A DNA stretch of 11,159 nt from an uncultured Hyphomicrobiales bacterium (GCA_903932565.1 CAIZGQ010000790.1:1-11159), one strand, 5' to 3'. Counted from the stretch's first letter, positions 1-7,753 are shown. Program-made: numbers and translations. Notes: generated from the sequence alone by a model not told the origin.

Positions 1-12
1 ACGTAAAGCGAT

Positions 13-38
13 ACGGTTCATGTCGGAACATGAACCGT
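13..38. repeat. Perfect inverted repeat, 11-bp arms
   Basis: The arms ACGGTTCATGT (13-23) and ACATGAACCGT (28-38) are exact reverse complements around a four-base CGGA loop. It is followed on the plus strand by only three T residues (38-40) and then a very AT-rich stretch. It could be a weak terminator for a plus-strand gene left of the window, or a dyad operator. The sequence alone does not decide. Positions 1-257 show no convincing gene otherwise. Confidence 0.55.
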
Positions 39-257
39 TTGACTTAAGAACAGATAAATATATTTACCGATAAAAATTCGAGTGACTTATGATTTTCAAA
101 TTACGCCTGCGTTGACGCGCGGAATATCATCACGCTACGACAGATGCGCGTGTGATTTTGAGGACGGCACGTTTAAAGGCAACGATATTCATTGCGGGGC
201 AAGTTGATCTGAATACGGCGATGATCGGCCTATCTGCGATGTGCAGCGTCGCAACGC

Positions 258-746
258 TTAATCTTCAAAGATATGCTGCACGCCATGTGCAACAGCGCGG
301 CGCTCCATATTCCGCAAGCGCGTCTTGAGTTTTTCGATTTCGGCTTCAAGTTGGGCGATGCGTTGCGGCCGGGCCAACGGATGATCTTCATTTATGGTCG
401 AAAAATACAGCCCGGCTTCCCGTTCGGTCTGCCAGATAATATCCGCATGATATTTCTTTTGAGTCTTGGAAATCGTCAGCAGCGCGGACTTTGGTAAAAC
501 AGTCGGCCCAGGAAGCAAAACAAGCGCCCCTGCCTCGGAAATATTCTTGATCCAGCAGTCCAGCGAAGACCCCTGCGCGTTCAGGATGAGCTGAGCGCCC
601 AGCAAGGACTTGTGCCGACCTGTTTTGCGTCGTTCCCCAGAAACGTTGGGAGACGCCTTCAACGCAACGCTCGACGCGACAGTCACAGAAGCACTCACAG
701 CGGCACCTGCATATCTCAATTGAGGGCTCTCGGCGGGGCGCGCCAA
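258..746 (-). CDS. PilZ-domain c-di-GMP-binding protein with C-terminal coiled coil
   Basis: A cytoplasmic single-domain PilZ protein of 162 residues from the first in-frame start. Both ligand motifs are present: RxxxR at residues 40-44 (RKTGR) and [D/N]xSxxG at 68-73 (NISEAG), followed by a WQTEREAGLYF strand typical of the barrel end. In the family these residues wrap a c-di-GMP dimer, so binding is likely; the output is unknown. Residues about 128-150 are charged with heptad-like spacing (AQLEAEIEKLKTRLRNMERR) and probably form a short coiled coil. Residues 1-37 are low complexity and may be partly untranslated: the listed start is TTG, with alternatives at TTG 719 and at GTG 698, which has AGG seven bases upstream. 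No motility or polysaccharide gene is adjacent, so the target cannot be inferred. It is divergent from the iron-protein gene. Confidence 0.85.
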   Translation of the reverse strand: MARPAESPQLRYAGAAVSASVTVASSVALKASPNVSGERRKTGRHKSLLGAQLILNAQGSSLDCWIKNISEAGALVLLPGPTVLPKSALLTISKTQKKYHADIIWQTEREAGLYFSTINEDHPLARPQRIAQLEAEIEKLKTRLRNMERRAVAHGVQHIFED

Positions 747-942
747 GACATCGCCAGGTCTTCAAATCGTAAAACGATATGTTGACTGGGTGGGACGCTA
801 CCGAAGACGTGTAAGAAGCGGCTGAAATTATTCGATCAAATTTTAACGAACCGCGATCTTACCCTTTGCGGTGATGTGCATCAGCAGATGCTTTGGCGAG
901 CGATCCTTCAGTCCCGGGCCTCAAGGCGCTCGCGCTGAACTC

Positions 943-961
943 TGGAATTCGAACAATTCCA
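943..961. promoter_or_regulatory. Candidate metal-responsive operator (dyad)
   Basis: TGGAATT (943-949), five-base spacer, AATTCCA (955-961): an exact 7-bp dyad of 19 bases in total. It lies 16 bases upstream of a TTGACT -35-like element and about 110 bases before the P19-type iron protein gene. Its length and symmetry fit a Fur/Irr-class operator, but it does not match a consensus I can name with certainty. Assignment to a metal regulator is inference from context. The rest of the 747-1071 intergenic stretch shows no convincing gene. Confidence 0.35.
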
Positions 962-977
962 ATGTTTTGCGGTTCGA

Positions 978-1006
978 TTGACTTGGTTCCGGCGGGCTCA
1001 TAGGTC
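978..1006 (+). promoter_or_regulatory. Possible sigma-70-type promoter for the P19-like gene
   Basis: TTGACT at 978-983 matches the -35 consensus in five of six bases. A 17-base spacer leads to TAGGTC (1001-1006), a weak -10. Transcription would start near 1013, giving a leader of about 60 bases. The poor -10 would suit an activated promoter. Moderate to low confidence. Confidence 0.3.
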
Positions 1007-1071
1007 TCAGATCAACGGCGAATATATTGTTTGTACTTGGTTCGCCCAGCCGCTGTCGGGAGAAGATCATC

Positions 1072-1617
1072 ATGTCAAAGACCCTCATGTTCGTTTGTGG
1101 CACAGCCGCCCTTCTCGGATTGGCGTCCACCGCACCGCTCGCCGCCAAAGAATACCCCGTTGGCGAGCCCAAGAACGTCGCCGGCATGGAGATCGGCGCG
1201 GTCTATCTGCAGCCCATTGAGATGGAACCGGCTGGCATGATGCGGGATGCCAAGGAGTCGGACGTGCATCTTGAGGCGGACGTGAAAGCCGCCAAGGGCA
1301 ATCCCAATGGCTTTGCAGAGGGCGACTGGATTCCCTACCTCGACATCAGCTTCGAACTGACGAAGGCGGGCGATCCCAATGTGATCAAAGGACCGTTCAT
1401 GCAGATGGTTGCCAATGACGGGCCCCATTACGGTGACAACGTGAAACTGATGGGCCCCGGCAAGTACAAGCTGACGCTGAAAATTTCACCCCCCGGTGCG
1501 CATGCCCATTTTGGCCGCCATGTGGATAAGGAAACAGGTGTGGGTGCCTGGTTCACACCACTGACACTGGATTATGAATTCACCTATGCTGGAACCGGCA
1601 AAAAGGGGGCGTATTAA
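1072..1617 (+). CDS. Periplasmic P19/Tp34-family iron transport protein
   Basis: A 181-residue exported protein of the P19 (Campylobacter) / Tp34 (Treponema) / FetP family. These periplasmic copper- and iron-binding proteins usually work with an FTR1-type iron permease. Residues 1-25 form a signal peptide ending ...APLAA, and the mature part is an immunoglobulin-like fold. Family features visible include GMEIGAVYLQP (38-48, with the conserved Met), VHLEADVKA (65-73), the GPHYG His (117-121) and the His cluster AHAHFGRH (143-150) that supplies metal ligands. The ATG at 1072 is chosen because GGGAGA lies about eight bases upstream and the signal peptide begins there; an upstream ATG at 1027 in frame would spoil the signal sequence. 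The next gene is an outer-membrane barrel, 84 bases downstream and probably co-transcribed. No FTR1 gene is in the window. Family assignment is strong; physiological metal and partner are inferred. Confidence 0.88.
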   Translation: MSKTLMFVCGTAALLGLASTAPLAAKEYPVGEPKNVAGMEIGAVYLQPIEMEPAGMMRDAKESDVHLEADVKAAKGNPNGFAEGDWIPYLDISFELTKAGDPNVIKGPFMQMVANDGPHYGDNVKLMGPGKYKLTLKISPPGAHAHFGRHVDKETGVGAWFTPLTLDYEFTYAGTGKKGAY

Positions 1618-1701
1618 CCCGCGCCTGTGTGGCGCGTGTGGCCTGCTCGACGCAAGTTCAGATCGCTAGGTCAGAGCTGATTGGAAGTTCAGGGGTGTTT
1701 T

Positions 1702-2652
1702 ATGCGGTTATCGCCTTTTTTCACGATGCGATTTGCGAATAGAAATGTTTTCGTTGGACTGTTTGTCGCTCTCGGACTGGTGCCGGGCTCCGCGGCGGAC
1801 CTTGGCAAATCCCCAAAGGGGGCCAGCGCAGTCATCGAATCCTCCGTTCCGGACGTCCCTGGCGATGAGATCTTCGGCTTCACGTCCCCCTCGGATGTGG
1901 GAAAGCCCGGTGATACCGGCCTTGCGATTGAGAATTCCGGACGCGCTGGCAAGCGCGATGGGTCCTACGGCTCCATCACCAGCAAGGTGGAGTTCAGCCG
2001 GACCTTTGCGGAAAACTGGTGGATTGCAGGATCGTTTTTCAACACGTGGCATCGCTCGGTCAATGTGACAGCGGCCCCGTTCGACCACGACCGCATTGAT
2101 TTTGACGGTATCTCGACTGAAATTGTTCACCGGATCATCGAGCGAAGCGCCAGCAATCCAATTGCAGTCTCGCTGTCGTTTGAGCCGCGCTGGGCGCGGG
2201 TCGAGCCCGTGACGGGGATCCAGCGCGACAGTTTCACCGGCGAGGTCAAACTCTTTGCCGATGCCGTTGTCATCCCCGACACATTGTATTGGGGCTTCAA
2301 TCTGAACTGGGCGCCTGCGATCCAACAAAGCGTCCCGCTGCGCAGCCAATGGGTGTCGCTCTCGGGCACAAATATCTCAACCGCCCTGACCTATCAGATC
2401 AAACCAAACCTATTGGTGGGTGGCGAGTTGCGCTGGGAAGCAGCCTTCAACAAGGCGCTGTTTTCAGCCTATGCCGGACAGGCCCTCTATCTGGGACCGA
2501 CCCTGATCTACAAGGTCACCGACAAACTTGCCCTGAACGTGGTCTGGACGCCGCAGATCGAGGGTCACGCAGTCGGCGCAGTGCCAGGTCGCCTTGATCT
2601 GGATAATTTCGAGCGCCAGTTGTTCCGGGCAAAACTCGTCATGCAATTCTGA
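1702..2652 (+). CDS. Putative outer-membrane beta-barrel protein
   Basis: A 316-residue protein with an N-terminal signal peptide (hydrophobic NVFVGLFVALGLVPG, cleavage near GSAA) and no internal hydrophobic helix. The mature part alternates short amphipathic strands rich in Trp, Tyr and Phe with polar turns. It ends in ...RAKLVMQF, the C-terminal Phe used by the BAM machinery, so outer-membrane insertion is well supported. I do not recognise a named family. The ATG at 1702 is preferred over an upstream TTG (1681) because AGGGG sits six bases before it; a second in-frame ATG at 1726 is also possible. Following the periplasmic iron protein on the same strand without an obvious terminator, it may form an envelope metal-uptake pair, but that is inference. 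No TonB box or plug domain is seen, so it is not a TonB-dependent receptor. Confidence 0.75.
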   Translation: MRLSPFFTMRFANRNVFVGLFVALGLVPGSAADLGKSPKGASAVIESSVPDVPGDEIFGFTSPSDVGKPGDTGLAIENSGRAGKRDGSYGSITSKVEFSRTFAENWWIAGSFFNTWHRSVNVTAAPFDHDRIDFDGISTEIVHRIIERSASNPIAVSLSFEPRWARVEPVTGIQRDSFTGEVKLFADAVVIPDTLYWGFNLNWAPAIQQSVPLRSQWVSLSGTNISTALTYQIKPNLLVGGELRWEAAFNKALFSAYAGQALYLGPTLIYKVTDKLALNVVWTPQIEGHAVGAVPGRLDLDNFERQLFRAKLVMQF

Positions 2653-2657
2653 CGCGC

Positions 2658-2762
2658 CTAGCGGATCAGCAGGGCGCATTCAGCAACAGCAACCCCAGCC
2701 ATGACAGCCGAGCCGACGAACACAACAACTTGCAGCAGAAAACGCGACGAGAGCTTTGACAC
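2658..2762 (-). CDS. Candidate small single-pass membrane protein (34 aa)
   Basis: A short ORF with a GTG start at 2762 and a TAG stop at 2658. GGAG lies exactly seven bases upstream of the GTG, a good Shine-Dalgarno arrangement. The product begins MSKLSSRF (two positive charges) and continues as about 26 mostly hydrophobic residues (FLLQVVVFVGSAVMAGVAVA...), ending in LLIR. This is what a one-helix inner-membrane peptide looks like. An in-frame TGA upstream means it is not the tail of a larger gene. It lies 94 bases downstream of the TPR-methyltransferase on the same strand and could be the last gene of that unit. It converges on the barrel gene with only five bases between stops. A palindrome CCGCTAGCGG precedes the ribosome binding site. 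Function unknown; it may be chance. Confidence 0.4.
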   Translation of the reverse strand: MSKLSSRFLLQVVVFVGSAVMAGVAVAECALLIR

Positions 2763-2856
2763 GGGCACACTCCAGCGCCCGCTAGCGGCGCGTTCCTCGT
2801 GTGGCGGCTGAGACCTTCTCTGTCAATTGCTGCGAAGGCGAATTACGTTGGATGTG

Positions 2857-4350
2857 TCAGCTGCGCCGCAGCAGCACCAGGCGAGACGCAATGGGGCTGT
2901 TGACCTCAAGACGCAGGATCGTCTCAACATCAGACACAACTTCAAAACGGGACTCGATGAGGCTCGCGATATAGTTCGGCGCATGGGCGTAGCGCCCCGT
3001 GGCGAGAAAGCTGAAGCCCTCGCCTGTGCCCAGTTCATAGCAGAACAGAAACATTCCACCCCGCTCGATACGCGCGGCGACCGAATGAAACAGCGGCGCG
3101 AGATCGCCGAAATAAACCAGCACATCAAGCGCGGCGATGAGGTCAAACGGTGCCGTCTCACATTTGAGATAAGCAACCGCCTCGGCCTCAATAAGCTCAG
3201 CATAAACATTCAGCTTGCGCGCCTCATCCAGCATGCGCGGGGAGAGATCGACGCCAATCAACGTATCGCTGACGGCAAGAAGCTGGGGTGCTGCAAGGCC
3301 GGTTCCACATCCCAGATCCAGTGTCCGCTCAAAACGGCGATCCGCAGTCGCCAGCATTGAAGAGGCTTTTTCAGGAATGTTGTAGTCGAGCACCTTCACG
3401 AGATGCTTATTGAACGTAGCCGCATATTTATCAAAGCACGCCGCAACATAGGCATCTGGTGCGCGCGTGTGGGCCCGCCCCAACAATGCGTCAAGGTGAT
3501 AGGTCACGATAGGATCGCCGGGTGACATGGCGAGCAACGTTTCGCCGACGCGAACAGCAGCATCCGTGTGCTGATAGCCGCTGAGAATTTGAAACGCGGT
3601 GCGCAGCACATCATTGATCGGCTCAGCGAGGGCCCCTGCACTGCTAAAATAGATTTTTGTGGCGTCACTCACGGACGTTGCGACCAAAGCCTCCAACAGT
3701 CGCGCGTAGCTTAATTTCTTGATGATCGCGGTTTGGTTCGGCTCCAAATTCAGCGCTGCTTCAAAGCTATATTTTGCGGCGGTAAATTCGCCGAGCAGAT
3801 AATGCGCCTGCCCCAGACATGCGTAAATCGCCATGCCATTGGCGCCCTGTGCGATCGCACTTTGCAAAAAAGCGATGGCATCCGCAAACCGGCGCGATTC
3901 CAGATAGAGAAGTCCGAGACCTGTGGTTGCATCAACCGACATCGGATTGATATCGAGCACCGCACGGAATGCGTGCTCGGCCATCTCCTTGTTGCCAATC
4001 TCATTGCAAAGGCCGGCAAGATTGAGCCAGACGAGCGGCTGACCGGCGTCCAGGCTGAGCGATGCTGTCAGATAGTGCAGCGCGTCGTCCTTCTGGTCCG
4101 TCATGCTCAAAAGGCTGCCGAGTTCCCCCAGAATTTGCGGGTCGTTCGGGCACAGACTGGCATTGGCGACCATGACACTGGCCGCTTCGTCGAGGTTTTG
4201 ATCCTGCCAAAGCGCGATGCCCAGATATCGCAAGGCCGCACTTGTGCCAGCGCCTGAATCAATCAGCGCAGCAAATTTGGGATATTGAGAGCGCCAGCGG
4301 ACAAAGAGGTCCCGGCTTTCAAAAACGACCTGCGACGGGACAATCGTCAT
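2857..4350 (-). CDS. TPR-repeat protein fused to a class I SAM methyltransferase
   Basis: A 497-residue soluble protein with two parts. Residues about 36-225 are tetratricopeptide repeats, with recurrent patterns such as ALRYLGIALWQDQNLDEAA, PLVWLNLAGLCNEIGNKEMA and AIYACLGQAHYLLGEFTAA. After a helical linker, CFDKYAATFNKHLVKVLDY (about 308-326) resembles the lead-in of COG4976-type 'TPR-containing methyltransferases'. The methyltransferase domain fills about 340-497: motif I LDLGCGTG (344-351), acidic motif II GVDLSPRML, and a FDLIAALDVLVYFGDL strand for motif IV. The substrate is unknown; TPRs suggest a protein partner or polymer. ATG at 4350 has AGGG about eight bases upstream. A CtrA-like box lies 25 bases before the start. 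The neighbouring upstream gene is another methyltransferase, 111 bases away on the same strand, so they may be co-expressed. Confidence 0.85.
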   Translation of the reverse strand: MTIVPSQVVFESRDLFVRWRSQYPKFAALIDSGAGTSAALRYLGIALWQDQNLDEAASVMVANASLCPNDPQILGELGSLLSMTDQKDDALHYLTASLSLDAGQPLVWLNLAGLCNEIGNKEMAEHAFRAVLDINPMSVDATTGLGLLYLESRRFADAIAFLQSAIAQGANGMAIYACLGQAHYLLGEFTAAKYSFEAALNLEPNQTAIIKKLSYARLLEALVATSVSDATKIYFSSAGALAEPINDVLRTAFQILSGYQHTDAAVRVGETLLAMSPGDPIVTYHLDALLGRAHTRAPDAYVAACFDKYAATFNKHLVKVLDYNIPEKASSMLATADRRFERTLDLGCGTGLAAPQLLAVSDTLIGVDLSPRMLDEARKLNVYAELIEAEAVAYLKCETAPFDLIAALDVLVYFGDLAPLFHSVAARIERGGMFLFCYELGTGEGFSFLATGRYAHAPNYIASLIESRFEVVSDVETILRLEVNSPIASRLVLLRRS

Positions 4351-4375
4351 GGATGCACCCTGATCCGAGCAAAAG

Positions 4376-4392
4376 GTTAATCAGGGGTTAAC
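4376..4392. promoter_or_regulatory. CtrA-type binding site (TTAA-N7-TTAAC)
   Basis: GTTAA and TTAAC flank seven bases, so the site reads TTAA-N7-TTAAC on both strands. This matches the full consensus of CtrA, the alphaproteobacterial cell-cycle response regulator. It lies 25 bases upstream of the TPR-methyltransferase start, close enough to act on a promoter there, more probably as a repressor given the short distance. The sequence match is exact; that CtrA binds here is inference. Confidence 0.5.
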
Positions 4393-4408
4393 GGACGTGG
4401 CATGCCTC

Positions 4409-4437
4409 AGGCTGGCTTAGCTGTCTTGTGCCAGCCT
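4409..4437. repeat. Inverted repeat between the two methyltransferase genes
   Basis: AGGCTGGC (4409-4416) and GCCAGCCT (4430-4437) are exact 8-bp complements around a 13-base loop. No T-tract follows on either strand, so it is not a canonical intrinsic terminator. It may be an mRNA processing or stability element between the two minus-strand genes, or a partial terminator for the first. Confidence 0.45.
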
Positions 4438-4461
4438 CAAACGTTAAGGAAGAACGAGGTT

Positions 4462-5163
4462 TTATGCCCGCTTGCGCAAAACAGCCCTGAAGCAATTCAG
4501 GTTTCGCGCCGAGCCTGTCACGGCATTTGGCGGCAGCTGAAAATCCACCGGTCCACAAAATACGAGACAGAGTTCGTCCACAATCCTGGTCAGATAGGCG
4601 AGATTGATGCGCGGATAATCAAACGTCAGAATAATCATTCCATCCGTCTTCAGAACTCGTTTGAATTCAGCCAGCGTATCGAAAATATCAGAGCGTAAAA
4701 ACGGTCTCAGATAACGGGTCAGACGTTGCAAGACGGGATAGCGGTTGAAGCGGTCGCGCAGATGCTCAAGCGTTGAAATACAGTACACCTTGTCAAAGAA
4801 AGCATCAGCGTAGGGGAGATTGGTCAGCGAGCAAACCGTGCGCTGGACATTTGAAAAGTACCTGTCCTGATTGACGAACATATCAATCTTCCAGTCTCGC
4901 ATCATCGCTTCAATAGCCGGACGTGAGCCAACGCGTGGGTCAAGGTCGCAGGCGTAGACAGACTTGCAATGGTCGGCGAGATAAAATTGCAGCGGATGAA
5001 CAACGCCGCTTGCTGCATCCAAGCACGTGTCGTTTGGGTCCGTGAAGGCCTTGGTCCACTCATATTCATAGAACCGGCTCCAGAACGTATCCGGAATCGG
5101 GTACACAAAGTCGTGGGTCTGGGGGTCATCAACGCGAAAGAACCTTGAAACCAGCGCGTCCAT
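4462..5163 (-). CDS. Class I SAM-dependent methyltransferase, substrate unknown
   Basis: A 233-residue cytoplasmic Rossmann-fold methyltransferase. Motif I is CLDAASGVVHP (47-57), a variant of the usual DxGxGxG with Ala for the first Gly; YACDLDPRV (70-78) gives the acidic residue for the ribose; AFFDKVYCISTLEHL (121-135) is the motif IV/post-strand region typical of the Methyltransf_11 family; EFKRVLKTDGMIILTFDYP (166-184) is the late-strand motif. The ATG at 5163 is preferred because GGGG lies about eight bases upstream; an in-frame TTG at 5181 adds six residues. The gene starts 37 bases beyond the tRNA-Lys terminator, so it needs its own promoter there (I see no clear one) or read-through. 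It is followed by the TPR-methyltransferase on the same strand. The acceptor substrate cannot be read from the sequence. Confidence 0.8.
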   Translation of the reverse strand: MDALVSRFFRVDDPQTHDFVYPIPDTFWSRFYEYEWTKAFTDPNDTCLDAASGVVHPLQFYLADHCKSVYACDLDPRVGSRPAIEAMMRDWKIDMFVNQDRYFSNVQRTVCSLTNLPYADAFFDKVYCISTLEHLRDRFNRYPVLQRLTRYLRPFLRSDIFDTLAEFKRVLKTDGMIILTFDYPRINLAYLTRIVDELCLVFCGPVDFQLPPNAVTGSARNLNCFRAVLRKRA

Positions 5164-5200
5164 TTCAAAGACCCCATGCAAGGTTGGATCTGACGAAACA

Positions 5201-5242
5201 CCAAAAACAACGAAGGCGACCGCAAGGGTCGCCTCTGTCGTT
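5201..5242 (-). terminator. Intrinsic terminator of the tRNA-Lys gene
   Basis: On the minus strand, GGCGACC and GGTCGCC form a 7-bp GC-rich stem with a five-base loop. It is extended by AACGA/TCGTT pairing across a small internal loop and followed by TTGTTTTTGG. It starts 17 bases past the tRNA 3' end. Confidence 0.8.
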
Positions 5243-5258
5243 CAATACGATGGAAAAA

Positions 5259-5334
<76 letters not shown>

Positions 5335-5373
5335 ATCGTCTTCTGCCGCAGCCCCATCGGACCGGACGGCCGG

Positions 5374-5402
5374 GGTGTACCAAACGCGTACCCCCCTGTC
5401 CA
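5374..5402 (-). promoter_or_regulatory. Putative tRNA-Lys promoter
   Basis: Minus strand TGGACA (5402-5397, five of six matches to the -35 consensus), a 17-base spacer, then TACACC (5379-5374) as -10. Transcription would start about 32 bases before the mature tRNA 5' end. It lies between the leuA stop and the tRNA, which would let the tRNA be made independently of leuA. Confidence 0.4.
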
Positions 5403-5410
5403 GACCGATG

Positions 5411-5430
5411 CAGGTTTTTTATCAAACCTG
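5411..5430. repeat. Short hairpin after the leuA stop
   Basis: CAGGTTT (5411-5417) and AAACCTG (5424-5430) pair around a six-base loop, 10 bases beyond leuA. On the leuA strand it is not followed by a T-tract, so it is at best a weak terminator or 3'-end protector for the leuA mRNA. Confidence 0.4.
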
Positions 5431-5439
5431 TGACGCCCG

Positions 5440-7059
<1,620 letters not shown>

Positions 7060-7120
7060 GGGGAACGTCCTGTCAATTGGGCTGCGTTGGCGCTGGTCTG
7101 GTCTAACTTCAATCCGTCAC

Positions 7121-7160
7121 CCCCTGATCGCCCGGGCAAAGCCCGGCCGGCGCTCAGGGG
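7121..7160 (-). promoter_or_regulatory. leuA leader hairpin (attenuator)
   Basis: On the minus strand CCCCTGA (7160-7154) pairs with TCAGGGG (7127-7121) as an outer stem, and CCGGGC (7146-7141) pairs with GCCCGG (7137-7132) around TTT as an inner stem. The outer arm contains the stop codon of the leucine-rich leader ORF, so ribosome position would directly alter folding. No T-tract follows, so control may be Rho-dependent or act on translation rather than by a classic intrinsic terminator. An earlier hairpin, GCTGC-A-GGC/GCC-GCAGC, lies inside the leader ORF and could be the competing structure. Confidence 0.6.
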
Positions 7161-7264
7161 CGGCTAAGGAGAAGAAGGCCGAGGCTGAGAGACGCACAGC
7201 AGCGCGGCGCTGCGGCAAAGCCTGCAGCGTCCGTCGTCAACTGATGGGTGGCAGAATTGGCCAC
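7154..7264 (-). CDS. Leucine-rich leader peptide of leuA
   Basis: A 36-codon ORF with GTG start (7264) and TGA stop (7154), ending 94 bases before leuA on the same strand. GAGG is six bases upstream of the GTG. The C-terminal part reads SLSLGLLLLS: six leucine codons (all CTC or CTT) within ten codons (7189-7163), just before the GC-rich hairpin. This is the expected layout of a ribosome-stalling leader. When charged tRNA-Leu is scarce the ribosome pauses on the run and changes the downstream fold, raising leuA expression. The reading frame and codon cluster are seen; the mechanism is inferred from known amino-acid attenuators. The exact start is uncertain (an internal TTG at 7240 would give 28 residues). 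Confidence 0.7.
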   Translation of the reverse strand: MANSATHQLTTDAAGFAAAPRCCASLSLGLLLLSRP

Positions 7265-7303
7265 AGGCGTCCTCGTCAATGACCCATTTGCAGGTCAATT
7301 CCA

Positions 7304-7333
7304 AAAATAGCCGAAATCAGGCATGTTTGGCAA
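7304..7333 (-). promoter_or_regulatory. Putative leuA leader promoter
   Basis: Minus strand TTGCCA (7333-7328) as -35, an 18-base spacer, and TATTTT (7309-7304) as -10. Transcription near 7297 would place the leader peptide start about 33 bases into the transcript, which fits an attenuator. Confidence 0.4.
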
Positions 7334-7468
7334 GGTGGCCGCGCCGCCCATGTGGGTTTGCCGTGCGCCAGCTGCCAATTGACCCCAGGCCATGGGCGAG
7401 CAAAACAGAGCCGCAAGACAGGCAACAACACAAGGGATAGACCGGTGCGCAAGGCGGGAGACAGCAGG

Positions 7469-7726
7469 ATGCAGAAGCGTTGGACACAACAGGTCCTGGG
7501 TCTGGCCTTCGTTGGGATGACCGCGACAAATCTCACGGCAACGCGCGTTTTTGCCGAAGACCTGCCGTCCTCCCGCAAGTCGGCACCTGTCATGCGCCAG
7601 GAAACCAAATCCTGCGAACAATACGGGCAGGGTTTCATCTATGTCGCCGCCTCCAACACCTGCGTGAAGATCGGCGGCAACGTCTCAGTCGAGATGTCAA
7701 AATCCGGCGCAACCGGCGGCCGCTGA
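7469..7726 (+). CDS. Secreted 'mini-porin' with Porin_2 N-terminal signature
   Basis: An 85-residue protein with signal peptide (QVLGLAFVGMTATNL..., cleavage after VFA at about 29). The mature part of about 56 residues holds CEQYGQGFIYVAASNTCVKIGG (49-70): two cysteines framing YGxGFxY and ending in KIGG. This matches the N-terminal plug/first-strand signature of alphaproteobacterial Porin_2 proteins, which continue for a further 300 or more residues. Here a TGA stops the frame after NVSVEMSKSGATGGR, and the convergent molybdenum hydroxylase gene begins its 3' end only 27 bases later, so no barrel follows. GGGAG is eight bases upstream of the ATG, and the signal peptide is intact, so it may be a genuine small periplasmic protein rather than a dead fragment. 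Function is unknown. Alternative reading: a relic of a deleted porin gene. Confidence 0.6.
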   Translation: MQKRWTQQVLGLAFVGMTATNLTATRVFAEDLPSSRKSAPVMRQETKSCEQYGQGFIYVAASNTCVKIGGNVSVEMSKSGATGGR

Positions 7727-7753
7727 CGCAAAGGAGCGCCAGCAGCCAGCGCT

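Noticed and set aside
1621..1635. GCGCC-TGTGT-GGCGC hairpin between the iron protein and barrel genes
   Set aside because: No T-tract follows. It may affect mRNA stability but does not support a terminator.
7735..7753. AGCGC/GCGCT hairpin after the mini-porin as a terminator
   Set aside because: Only five base pairs with a nine-base loop and three T residues; too weak to call.
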